22,651 nt of DNA, from the NCBI GenBank assembly GCA_947471695.1, contig CANIWY010000008.1, positions 1-22,651 of the forward strand, given 5' to 3'. Numbering within the stretch: the first letter of the stretch is position 1; every line of letters starts with the position of its first letter. Position numbers and translations under genes: made by a program. Under the pieces are notes generated by a model, which was not told the origin of the DNA, made no database searches, and saw nothing but the letters and a program-made list of their open reading frames with translations. Below are positions 1-6,906 of this stretch, in pieces. The DNA comes from Nitrosomonadaceae bacterium. Its GTDB lineage: Bacteria; Pseudomonadota; Gammaproteobacteria; Burkholderiales; Nitrosomonadaceae.

Positions 1-1
1 A

Positions 2-1234
2 ACCAATAGCAATTATTTCGGTTTTAATCCTGATAAGGACCCCCGTAAGAGATTGGGAATTGTCGCTAAAGCGGGTGGTTGGATAACACCAGAATTACAG
101 GTCGAGGCGACCGCACTCACCTCGGCCGTTAGAAGCTCAATGGATCTTTCTCCTAACAGCACTGACGTAAATCTACAGTCGATCTCGATGGCGAATCTCA
201 GGGGAATTTATTCATTACCACGTGGTTATAGCATCATGGCCACCTATGGAGGCTCTCTCGACCGATCAACGATGCGTGGGGCTTACCCGGCGGTATTTAA
301 TACTCAGTCCCTTCAGGCCACGTTACAGCTAGAGAAGAAATTAACGCTTGGAAGGATATTCACCGGGATGGATCATGAGATTCAGAAGGTGACCAGTGAC
401 ACCCAATTCACAACCAGCAACCGGACCAATGTCGCAGGATTCATCGGATCTCAATTGAATACCGGTCGGCATGTTGTAGAGGGAATGCTCCGTCACGATG
501 ACAATAGCCAGTTCGGTGGATATAACACGTACTCATTCTCACTGGCCCGTAAATTGGGAGAGTCATGGCGGGTAGGGGGAATCACCTCATCATCATTCAA
601 GGCGCCTACCTTTAATGATCTGTACTACCCATTTGTCCCTGACCCTTGGGACCCTACATATGATGGACTGAGTGAAGGTAATCGTAACCTTAAACCAGAG
701 CGCGGACGGATGCATGAGGCATTCATCTCGTATGATCAGAATGGAGCCCTCTATCGGCTGGGCTATTTCATTAATAACATTCAGGATGCCATTATCCTTA
801 CGGGGCCACTCTATCGACCGGAGAATATCTCACATGCGCGGATTGAGGGGGTTGAGTTTAGTGGCGTGCAACCGATCGGAAAGAGTTGGACGGTACGCGC
901 CAATGTGACCGGACAGAATCCAGAGGATGCTCAAAGCCACCATACGCTCGCTCGCAGGTCCAAGGTATTCGGAACGACGGTGCTACGTTATTCCTCAGGA
1001 AATTTCTCTGCTGAAGCGATCGCAAGGGGGGAGGGTGTGAGATACGATGATATCGAGAATACCCACAAACTCCCTGCGATGATGATTGCCGGATTCAGTG
1101 CCTCATACCAGATCAAAAAAGGGCCGGCCGTGAGGGTTCAGATCGACAACCTACTCGACAAGAGGTACCAACCGGCACTTGGTTTTAATGGCATCCCCCG
1201 GACCGTCTGGGCAAGCGTGACCCATACCTTCTAA
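2..1234 (+). CDS. btuB: TonB-dependent outer-membrane receptor, BtuB-like (5' partial)
   Basis: C-terminal part of an outer-membrane TonB-dependent beta-barrel. The frame is open to the window edge; a TTG at 53 is internal, because in-frame codons 2-52 read sensibly (..NYFGFNPDKDPRKR). BtuB-style landmarks are RHDDNSQFGGYNTYSFSLA, SFKAPTFNDLYYP, NRNLKPERGR and ARIEGVEFSGVQP, and the chain ends in a terminal Phe typical of barrels inserted by the BAM machinery. About 410 residues are visible, so the signal peptide, TonB box, plug and first strands lie upstream. The likely role is energised uptake of cobalamin or a related corrinoid, drawing on TonB-ExbB-ExbD; an exbB-exbD pair lies at 19.8 kb in this window. 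A cobalamin riboswitch upstream would support this but is out of view. Family confidence is high; the substrate is inferred. Confidence 0.85.
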   Translation, partial: TNSNYFGFNPDKDPRKRLGIVAKAGGWITPELQVEATALTSAVRSSMDLSPNSTDVNLQSISMANLRGIYSLPRGYSIMATYGGSLDRSTMRGAYPAVFNTQSLQATLQLEKKLTLGRIFTGMDHEIQKVTSDTQFTTSNRTNVAGFIGSQLNTGRHVVEGMLRHDDNSQFGGYNTYSFSLARKLGESWRVGGITSSSFKAPTFNDLYYPFVPDPWDPTYDGLSEGNRNLKPERGRMHEAFISYDQNGALYRLGYFINNIQDAIILTGPLYRPENISHARIEGVEFSGVQPIGKSWTVRANVTGQNPEDAQSHHTLARRSKVFGTTVLRYSSGNFSAEAIARGEGVRYDDIENTHKLPAMMIAGFSASYQIKKGPAVRVQIDNLLDKRYQPALGFNGIPRTVWASVTHTF

Positions 1235-1328
1235 ATATTACAGATGGTGTTGAATCGTCTTGAGGGAGTTTACAGCGGGGCAGAGAAGAATGAGTCTTAT
1301 CTTCCCCTCGACACCGATTAATCCGATC

Positions 1329-1357
1329 CAAATAAAAACGGGGGCCGAAGCCCCCGT
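1329..1357 (-). terminator. Intrinsic terminator with UUCG tetraloop, downstream of PEP-CTERM gene 1
   Basis: On the minus strand an 8-bp perfect stem (ACGGGGGC / GCCCCCGT, 1338-1345 with 1350-1357) closes a C(UUCG)G tetraloop and runs into TTTTTATTT. It begins 24 bases past the stop codon of the PEP-CTERM gene. The plus side of the stem has no T tract, so it is not a terminator for the receptor gene. Confidence 0.85.
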
Positions 1358-1380
1358 AAGTCTGACTGAACAACCCCTTA

Positions 1381-2106
1381 TCAGGACCGTTCGTTCTTCC
1401 TGCGACGTGCGATGAATCCCATCAGTCCGAGGCCTGCCATGAACATGGCATAGCTCTCGGGTTCTGGTGCGGGCGAGACCCAGTTCGAGGTGTCTGGGTG
1501 AAGTCCATCAACATGATAGGCAGTCACCGAAATGATGCCGCCGATCGGTTGAGGGAAATGTATTGAGCTATGGGTGGCATGTAAATGGTCTGCAAAATTA
1601 ACCAGAACAACCGTGTCTAGCCCTACGCTGTTAACACTCCAGCTGCTGCTTTCCCATTTGCTGTTGAAGAGGTTGACACTGCTGTCACTGGTATTCCACT
1701 CGATCGTGATGTGATGTGCATTAGACTGGTATCCGGCATCCATATTGGAACCTGAGTGATACTCGAAATCACCCGCAGCAATGACCGGTCCGAGTAGAGA
1801 GGTGAATGTTGCGTTCGACGGACCATCGTAGACTATATCGAGTTTCTCGATATGTGAGCTATCGCTAAACCCTGCATCTCCAGCATTAGACCAGTTTGGA
1901 GTCAGTGTAAAATCAACACCGGTCGCTGTTTCGGTTAAGAGTAATGATGCAACCAGTGGATAGCTACCCGACCATGAGGCGGCTGCAGGGAGATCAAAGT
2001 TAAAGGTCGCTGAATCTCCAACACTGGCGAATGCCGGCGCTGCGGTCATGCTCATCGCAGATGCTGCGACCAGAGCAGCTACTAATTTATTCATTTTCAG
2101 TTTCAT
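1381..2106 (-). CDS. PEP-CTERM sorting-domain exported protein 1
   Basis: Secreted protein of about 241 residues. An N-terminal signal peptide (MKLKMNKLVAALVAASAMS.., probable cleavage after AFA near residue 27) precedes a beta-rich body. The C-terminus carries the PEP-CTERM signal: PEP at about 214-216, one hydrophobic helix, then ARRRKNERS. In this family the tail is recognised by an exosortase (EpsH/XrtA type) and linked to exopolysaccharide export and biofilm matrix; no exosortase gene is in the window. The start at 2106 is chosen because GGAG sits 8 bases upstream and the signal peptide begins there; an ATG 13 codons further upstream adds a non-signal-like extension. The body is not recognised as a known domain. 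It has its own upstream region (2107-2250) and terminator, so it may be transcribed separately from the neighbouring paralogue. Confidence 0.85.
   Translation of the reverse strand: MKLKMNKLVAALVAASAMSMTAAPAFASVGDSATFNFDLPAAASWSGSYPLVASLLLTETATGVDFTLTPNWSNAGDAGFSDSSHIEKLDIVYDGPSNATFTSLLGPVIAAGDFEYHSGSNMDAGYQSNAHHITIEWNTSDSSVNLFNSKWESSSWSVNSVGLDTVVLVNFADHLHATHSSIHFPQPIGGIISVTAYHVDGLHPDTSNWVSPAPEPESYAMFMAGLGLMGFIARRRKNERS
1396..1467 (-). repeat. PEP-CTERM tail DNA repeat, copy 1
   Basis: A 72-base segment encoding the PEP-CTERM tail, matched at 2266-2337 with 6 differences by eye. The gene bodies upstream are not alike, so this is a shared module rather than a whole-gene duplicate. Confidence 0.75.
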
Positions 2107-2250
2107 TTTTATTTCTCCAAGTATTATAAATTCACTCAGCCGCAAAGTATTTCTAATGAGTCTCTTTGAGGGCGTAGGGTATGAAATTGATTGCTATAAC
2201 GTTTAATACGTTTACCTGACTCATCGTGATTCTTACTGAATGACCTTGTA

Positions 2251-2859
2251 TTAAGATTGACCATTCTTACGGCGACGTGCGATGAATCCCATCACTCCAA
2301 GTCCTGCCATGAACATGGCGTAGCTCTCGGGTTCTGGGACTGAGTTGACTGCAACGTTATCGAGTAATGCGCCGACATTGTCACCCCCAAGATTCTGATA
2401 GTTGAAGCTATAAAGACCGGTGCTGATGGCGCTGAAGTTCATGGTATGGAGCGAGAATCCATCGCTACTTGCGAGGGTGAATGTTGCCGCGGTGGTGCCG
2501 AAGTTCACATCGACCGTTTCAGAGCTTCCGCGATGGCTGCCAGCCAAGTCAAATGAGAGGCTGTAGGTTTGTCCGGCCAATAGGCTGACAGTGTGTGAGA
2601 GGAGCCCGCTGTTACCATTGGATCCATCGAGGTCGACATAACGTCCGTTACCAGTCAGAAAGTCATACGATCCACTAATGCCGATGATATCAACCGTGCC
2701 TCCCCCAGTGACCGTCCATCCACTCAGGGCAGGAGGAGCCCAGTTCAGTTGGTCTGCTGTGTAGCTATCAAAATTGTCTGAGTAAATCGGGGCTGCCTGT
2801 GCGGAGACCGAGAATACCGATGCCACTGCCGCTGCCAGTATTGCGAGTTTAATTTTCAT
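2251..2859 (-). CDS. PEP-CTERM sorting-domain exported protein 2
   Basis: Secreted 202-residue protein. The signal peptide MKIKLAILAAAVASVFSVSA is followed by QA-A and mature APIYSDNFDSY. The body is rich in beta-strand and glycine (YVDLDGSNGNSGLLS, LLAGQTYSLSFDLAGSHRG), a pattern like the jelly-roll or DUF642-type PEP-CTERM proteins that probably bind carbohydrate; that fold call is inference. The tail has PEP at 175-177, a hydrophobic helix and ARRRKNGQS. The start is well supported by GGGAG 7 bases before the ATG. The tail is almost identical to that of the neighbouring PEP-CTERM gene although the bodies differ. No T-run hairpin follows its stop. Confidence 0.85.
   Translation of the reverse strand: MKIKLAILAAAVASVFSVSAQAAPIYSDNFDSYTADQLNWAPPALSGWTVTGGGTVDIIGISGSYDFLTGNGRYVDLDGSNGNSGLLSHTVSLLAGQTYSLSFDLAGSHRGSSETVDVNFGTTAATFTLASSDGFSLHTMNFSAISTGLYSFNYQNLGGDNVGALLDNVAVNSVPEPESYAMFMAGLGVMGFIARRRKNGQS
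2266..2337 (-). repeat. PEP-CTERM tail DNA repeat, copy 2
   Basis: Second copy of the 72-base tail segment seen at 1396-1467 (about 92% identical by eye). Confidence 0.75.
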
Positions 2860-3270
2860 GGAATACTCCCATTTTCAATACAGCTGATCAGCGCTGTCCC
2901 GATGACTCCATCGATCGAAAATCCTCAGAAAGGGGTCATGCTTAATATTATTCTTTGATCCTTCTGTCGCCATGAGTTGAAAGGACTTATCTCTATAAGA
3001 TGATTCATCTACTCTGATAGATCAGTCTGTAGTGCATTCTCACCGGGTCGGATAGTAGAGATGATCCATGGAGGCTCTGATCTGACCGTACTGACCGGTC
3101 ATTTAAGGTGAGGTGAATGAGAGGATTAATGGGTGTCGCGATAGAGATCGGGCAATCGACCTCATGGATGGTTGGCGTGTGACAGCCGGATGCGGTTCAC
3201 ATTGTGGTGCAGACTATTACAACTTCAAGAGGGTTGAGTATTCGGTATTGATAACCGGCAATGAGCCGAT
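2860..3270. other. Gene-poor stretch upstream of PEP-CTERM gene 2
   Basis: Probably holds the promoter of the minus-strand PEP-CTERM gene, but no convincing -35/-10 pair was picked out. A 64-codon GTG-start frame at 3113-3307 (plus) has an AAGGTGAG-like ribosome site but a low-complexity, unrecognisable product and is not called. No RNA gene, repeat or hairpin stands out. Confidence 0.4.
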
Positions 3271-3537
3271 TCAGCTTGATGGAATATCGAGTTGCAGATT
3301 GAATTGATGATTATTCGCTTTCGCTTCCCTGCATCGACGGACATAAATCATGGGGGTTGTTTTTTTGTGAGCTTTGAAGATATGAATCAGATCGTTATGG
3401 GGCAGTCCACTCGCTCTCGTCAATTGACCCCAATCGATCGGGTCATCGCAATTTTCAGAGATCCAAACACATAGTCGATTAATCTTTTCTTCGTTAGAAA
3501 GATCGTGGTGAGTGGTGATCTTGCTCCTGGTGTCCAT
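3271..3537 (-). pseudogene. Orphan half AraC-type HTH domain (probable gene remnant)
   Basis: An 88-codon ORF whose residues about 17-72 look like the first half of an AraC/XylS DNA-binding domain: an INRLCVWISENCDDPIDWGQ entry helix, LTRASGLPHNDLIHIFKAHK as the helix-turn-helix, then TTPMIYVRRCREAKA as the linker helix. AraC domains have two such motifs (about 100 residues) and normally follow a sensor domain. Here there is no sensor and the second motif is absent: after EAKANN the reading becomes unrelated and stops. No Shine-Dalgarno site precedes the ATG. It is most simply the remnant of a regulator gene, though a small stand-alone DNA-binding protein cannot be excluded. The HTH call is by motif resemblance only. 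Confidence 0.5.
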
Positions 3538-3944
3538 AATATAAACCGCTATCGATAGGGTTATCGGAACCGCTTAAATTTTATTATGATTTTAATTAAA
3601 AACGTATTAAATCTTTGTAATCAGATGGGTCCAGAATCAGTATCGAATGAGATGCCGGTATCCTATTTATAGGGGGATTATAAATACAATGACTTAGATG
3701 TCAATCATGTCTTTATATACAATGTACTGAATGAATCTGATCTGTTGAGTTTGACGTTGGGTGCACGTTCGGAGTCCATGATCGAGTCGTTCCAATGGGC
3801 GGAGCTGATCCTGATGGGTCATTGCACCCTTCCGGGAGGTTTAAAGCGTGAAAGGGCCTTGAGTGTATGAGGGTTGATGCATTGGGTATGGTTCTGAGTC
3901 CATCAAGATCTTTCAATGCAACGTACCTATAGAGTGACTGATCT
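3538..3944. other. Gene-poor stretch, possible remnant reading frame
   Basis: AT-rich at 3538-3720. A plus-strand frame at 3673-3870 is free of stops and reads like protein (..NDLDVNHVFIYNVLNESDLL..) but has no initiation codon until an internal ATG and no ribosome site, so it could be a gene fragment. A 109-codon minus-strand frame at 3713-4042 has no protein-like composition. Nothing else was seen. Confidence 0.35.
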
Positions 3945-4175
3945 CTATTCAAGGATGTATGGGTTGAGGTGATTACAGACTGCCTCATCATCATCTCGGT
4001 AAGAAGTACCATAACTCTCAGCATGGATGGTAATTGAACCATTGTGAGTGGTCACACTCTCATCCATATCAACTTCTAGATCGTCATCGATCCCTTCCTC
4101 AAGACGGTTGAGGTCTTGATCACGTTCCATTAAAAATATTTTTTTCGAGTCAGATATTTTCAAAATAACCCCCAT
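3945..4175 (-). CDS. Small acidic hypothetical protein
   Basis: ORF of 76 codons with a very acidic middle (EEGIDDDLEVDMDES) and a Ser/Thr/His-rich second half (TTHNGSITIHAESYGTSY). It is not recognised. It begins 18 bases after the stop of a 36-codon membrane microprotein on the same strand, so the two could be one transcript. Neither the ATG at 4175 nor the one at 4130 (MERDQDLNRLEEG) has a good ribosome site, which lowers confidence. It could be a chance ORF. Confidence 0.3.
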   Translation of the reverse strand: MGVILKISDSKKIFLMERDQDLNRLEEGIDDDLEVDMDESVTTHNGSITIHAESYGTSYRDDDEAVCNHLNPYILE

Positions 4176-4193
4176 GAGTATTTCTGAATGATC

Positions 4194-4304
4194 TTATTTT
4201 AAGATTGTCCCGTCTTGCGAAAACTGGAGATAAAATCCATTAAGGAATGCAAGAACCCAGACCAGAAGCCCAACGATGATCGTCGTTACAATTGATATCT
4301 TCAT
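4194..4304 (-). CDS. 36-residue single-pass membrane microprotein
   Basis: Short ORF with a credible ribosome site (AAGGA, 9 bases before the ATG) encoding a 36-residue peptide. The sequence starts MKISIVTTIIVGLLVWVLAF, a clean transmembrane helix of about 20 residues after one Lys, followed by LNGFYLQFSQDGTILK. The good ribosome site, positive-inside start and uniform hydrophobic core argue for a real small membrane protein rather than chance. It is not recognised. It sits alone in weakly coding DNA, 18 bases ahead of an acidic ORF on the same strand. Confidence 0.5.
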   Translation of the reverse strand: MKISIVTTIIVGLLVWVLAFLNGFYLQFSQDGTILK

Positions 4305-4590
4305 GTAAATAATTCCTTTTGTAGAAATACATCAGATCGGATTTCCCCCAATTCCTTCTGGTCCATTGACCCAAAGAAATTACGATCACTCTAAATCTCG
4401 AGGGTCCATCCGTCATGGGATAACTCGATATATCTCTATGAGAGAAATGTGCTGCGATGACTGAACCAGTGAAGGGGTGAATCTACTACTTGATCTAGAA
4501 GAAATGATTCATCGATCCTGACCAGAATCAGATGGGTATTGGAGTGGGTCCGTTGCTATAGAGAGTGCGTCACGCACGATGAATCCGAAT
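4305..4590. other. Gene-free stretch
   Basis: No supported gene on either strand. The far end contains the upstream region of the membrane microprotein. A small inverted repeat, GTGCG-TCA-CGCAC (4565-4577), is the only structure seen. Confidence 0.4.
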
Positions 4591-4612
4591 AAAAAATAGG
4601 GGCTGAAGCCCC
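4591..4612 (-). terminator. Intrinsic terminator associated with PEP-CTERM remnant
   Basis: On the minus strand a GGGGC-TTCA-GCCCC hairpin is followed by TATTTTTTATT. Stem, loop and flanks resemble the terminator of PEP-CTERM gene 1 (1329-1357), including the AATAAAAA-type side and the nearby ATCCGA, suggesting shared descent of the two 3' regions. Confidence 0.7.
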
Positions 4613-4638
4613 CTCTTGTCATTCAGAATTACCTTTAA

Positions 4639-4752
4639 TTCAGATTGTCCATTCATCCGATGCGGTGCTTTGAATCCCACCATCCCAATTCCGGCTAGGA
4701 ATAAGCCCTCGGTGTCGGTGGCGGATCTCGGACTCGCCACCAAAGCGATGAA
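4639..4752 (-). pseudogene. Decayed PEP-CTERM gene 3' end
   Basis: One minus-strand frame reads FIALVASP, then EGLFLAGIGMVGFKAPHRMN and GQSE. This aligns with the tails of the two intact PEP-CTERM genes (ESYAMFMAGLGVMGFIARRR, then KNGQS): the hydrophobic helix and NGQS ending remain, but the PEP residues and the RRR cluster are gone and no stop follows NGQS. An in-frame stop lies just before FIAL, so the frame is not joined to a gene upstream. A related terminator follows. I read this as a third PEP-CTERM paralogue that has decayed. Confidence 0.6.
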
Positions 4753-4773
4753 TCAAGGTTTCTTGGAAGTGCT

Positions 4774-5016
4774 TCATATCTGAACCCAAGCCTTGTCACT
4801 TTCCATCCAGATCAGTTTATTTTTTGCAGTATCAATTTTAAATTGAATGGGGTGGGTGGCTGATGGAAGTGTGGTGGGTACAGTACTGGTCTGGAGTTTT
4901 GAGAGGGTTTTTACTTGACCAGGAAGAGAGACCGGGTCGGGAATAGGTGGGGGATGGTAAGGAATGAACACTCGCCAGCCCCGACCACAGTGGAAAGGGA
5001 GGTAACCCTGTGGCAA
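4774..5016 (-). pseudogene. Possible body remnant of the decayed PEP-CTERM gene
   Basis: An 80-codon frame (TTG start, no convincing ribosome site) ending FKIDTAKNKLIWMESDKAWVQI. It lies immediately upstream of, and in another frame from, the decayed PEP-CTERM tail. The last third reads like protein; the first is Pro-rich. It may be the frame-shifted body of that gene or a chance frame. It is not recognised. Confidence 0.25.
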
Positions 5017-5060
5017 GGGTATGAGTGGCTACACTCGGTAAAGTTCATTTTGGGTCGAAT

Positions 5061-5243
5061 TTAATTCTGATCCATGACCAGACCGATTTCATCCCTGGAT
5101 GTATCCATGAGATTATCGAACGGAGTCCCCATTCCAAGGGAAAACATCACCATCGTATACGCGCCTAAAGAGGTACCGGGAGTGCCGATAAACAATCGGG
5201 TGTAAAGAGGTGCCGAGACTTGATCTGATCGAATAGATGTCAT
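5061..5243 (-). CDS. Hypothetical 60-residue ORF downstream of tRNA-Ser
   Basis: ATG-started frame of 60 codons, 59 bases past the tRNA-Ser 3' end on the same strand. It contains a mildly hydrophobic middle (FIGTPGTSLGAYTMVMFSLGMG). The only ribosome-site candidate is a weak GAG 6 bases upstream. It is not recognised, and could be a chance frame in otherwise non-coding DNA. Confidence 0.2.
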   Translation of the reverse strand: MTSIRSDQVSAPLYTRLFIGTPGTSLGAYTMVMFSLGMGTPFDNLMDTSRDEIGLVMDQN

Positions 5244-5302
5244 TGATCACTCTATCTCCCGTTCGTGAGACTATTGGGGATGGATGAGTTTGAATGTTGA
5301 AT

Positions 5303-5395
5303 TGGCGGAGAGGGTGGGATTCGAACCCACGTGCCAGGTTACCCTGACCATCTGATTTCGAGTCAGCGCCGTTATGGCCACTTCGGTACCTCTCC
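5303..5395 (-). tRNA. tRNA-Ser (anticodon CGA)
   Basis: Read on the minus strand, a 7-bp acceptor stem GGAGAGG/CCTCTCC, a long variable arm of the class II (Ser) type, a T-arm with GGTTCGAATCC, and an encoded CCA (5303-5305). The anticodon loop reads C-T-CGA-A-A, giving CGA, which decodes UCG serine. The gene is divergent from mltF. Its 3' end points into the gene-poor region on the left. Confidence 0.95.
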
Positions 5396-5457
5396 AATTT
5401 TAGGAGGGCTATCTTACCAGCTTATCGGTTGATTGTTCGTTGCAAAAACATGTCAGA

Positions 5458-6888
5458 ATGCATTCGTATCCTCCTCAATACGATGACATGCATACCACAA
5501 TTCAATTGCCGGTAATCGCAATCTGCATGCTCCTAATCGGGTCTTGTGATCTGCATGACAAGCCGGTCCCGGAGAGACTCAGGTCGGACCAGTTGGTCGT
5601 CATTACGGTCAATAGTCCGGGTAGTTACTACGAGGACTCGGACGGCATTCCTGCAGGACTTGAGTTTGATCTGGTGAACGAGTTTGCAAAGGAATTAGGT
5701 CTTGGCGTCACCTTTAAAGTCATGCCAGGGATCAGCCATGCACTCTTCGCACTTCAATCCTCTGAGGGCCACTTTGCTACCGGACTGAGTGTGAGTGATC
5801 GCCATTCTGAGGGTACAGTCTTTGGTCCGGTCTATCAGCACTCACAGAGCCAGCTGGTCTACAACACAGACTACCCCAAGCCTCGAAGCATCATGGACAT
5901 TGTCGGATCGAGTATCGAACTCTCGTCCGGGGGATCGCACTCAGAACTCATGATGGATCTTCAATTGAAGAGCCCAAACTTAAAATGGGTCGAGGTGGAG
6001 AACCCATCCGATGAGACGCTCGAGAGACTGTCAGAGGGCAAGATCGATTACGCCGTCTCTGACTCAACACAGATCAATCTCGCGAAGAACTTTTATCCTA
6101 ATCTGGCGACCGCCTTTAACCTGGGGAGCGAGACCGGTAAGGCGTGGTCATTCTCACCCGGGTCGGACCCTCAGTTGGTTGAGAAGGCGAATCAATTCTT
6201 TAAACGGATCGATCAGGATGGGACACTCAAGAGACTGATCGATCGGCATTATGGGCATGTCCACCGTTTAGATCAGATGGATGTGGGCGGTATTCTGAAG
6301 AAGATGAGAACGGTCTTACCCAATCTTCGTGATCACTTTCATCAGTCAGAGGAATTGACCGGTATCGACTGGCGGTTGATTGCGGCACTGGCCTACAAGG
6401 AGTCACACTGGGACCGGTTGGCCACTTCGCCGACCAATGTACGTGGGATCATGATGCTGACCGAGGTGACTGCTGACAGGATGAATGTGAAGGACCGTCT
6501 TGATGCACGTCAGAGCATCCTCGCTGGGGCCCGTTATCTGCTCCTCTTAAAAGAAAAGCTACCGGACCGTATCGCTGAACCGGACCGGACCTGGATCGCA
6601 CTGGCCGCTTATAACCTGGGTTATGGTCATCTGGAGGATGCTCGTATCCTCTCCCAAAGGATGGGACTCAACCCAGACTCATGGGTCGATCTGAGGAGGG
6701 CTCTTCCGCTTCTGAGTCATAGTCAGTACTTTGAAGGGCTGAAGCATGGATATGCGCGTGGGGGGGAGGCCGTGATCCTGGCAGAATCTGTCAGGGTCTA
6801 TCACGATATCCTGATGCGGTACGAGAGGCCTCATATCCCAGGATCCAGGACAAGCGATTTAATACCGCAATTGCTGTATAGCCATTAA
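5458..6888 (+). CDS. mltF: Membrane-bound lytic murein transglycosylase F
   Basis: Cleaves peptidoglycan glycan strands by the lytic (1,6-anhydro-forming) reaction at the envelope. Two domains are visible: an N-terminal periplasmic solute-binding-like domain (LEFDLVNEFAKELGLGVTFK, ..KIDYAVSDS..) and a C-terminal SLT domain. In the SLT domain IDWRLIAALAYKESHWD carries the catalytic Glu (about residue 315), followed by the family motifs GIMMLTEVTADRM, ALAAYNLGYGHLEDAR and YARGGEA. A short hydrophobic stretch ending LLIGSC (Cys about residue 30) looks like a lipobox. The start is uncertain: TTG 5440, ATG 5458 and ATG 5488 are all in frame and none has a clear ribosome site. The 5488 start gives the most compact lipoprotein signal; the longer ones add basic residues to the n-region. 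Length fits the family. The next gene begins 18 bases downstream. Confidence 0.92.
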   Translation: MHSYPPQYDDMHTTIQLPVIAICMLLIGSCDLHDKPVPERLRSDQLVVITVNSPGSYYEDSDGIPAGLEFDLVNEFAKELGLGVTFKVMPGISHALFALQSSEGHFATGLSVSDRHSEGTVFGPVYQHSQSQLVYNTDYPKPRSIMDIVGSSIELSSGGSHSELMMDLQLKSPNLKWVEVENPSDETLERLSEGKIDYAVSDSTQINLAKNFYPNLATAFNLGSETGKAWSFSPGSDPQLVEKANQFFKRIDQDGTLKRLIDRHYGHVHRLDQMDVGGILKKMRTVLPNLRDHFHQSEELTGIDWRLIAALAYKESHWDRLATSPTNVRGIMMLTEVTADRMNVKDRLDARQSILAGARYLLLLKEKLPDRIAEPDRTWIALAAYNLGYGHLEDARILSQRMGLNPDSWVDLRRALPLLSHSQYFEGLKHGYARGGEAVILAESVRVYHDILMRYERPHIPGSRTSDLIPQLLYSH

Positions 6889-6906
6889 TAGAGTGAGGGG
6901 ATCTTC

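Noticed and set aside
1329..1357. Terminator for the TonB-dependent receptor gene
   Set aside because: On the plus strand the stem is followed by AAGTCTG, not T; the T-run is only on the minus strand.
3113..3307. 64-codon plus-strand ORF with GTG start
   Set aside because: A ribosome-like AAGGTGAG is present, but the product is unrecognisable and it overlaps the end of the AraC-like ORF on the other strand.
3713..4042. 109-codon minus-strand ORF
   Set aside because: Overlaps the acidic ORF, has no ribosome site and reads as non-protein composition.
5303..5395. Prophage or island attachment site at tRNA-Ser
   Set aside because: No integrase and no second copy of the tRNA 3' end was seen in the window.
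5113..5397. 94-codon minus-strand ORF
   Set aside because: Its first third is the tRNA-Ser gene read as protein; it is an artefact.
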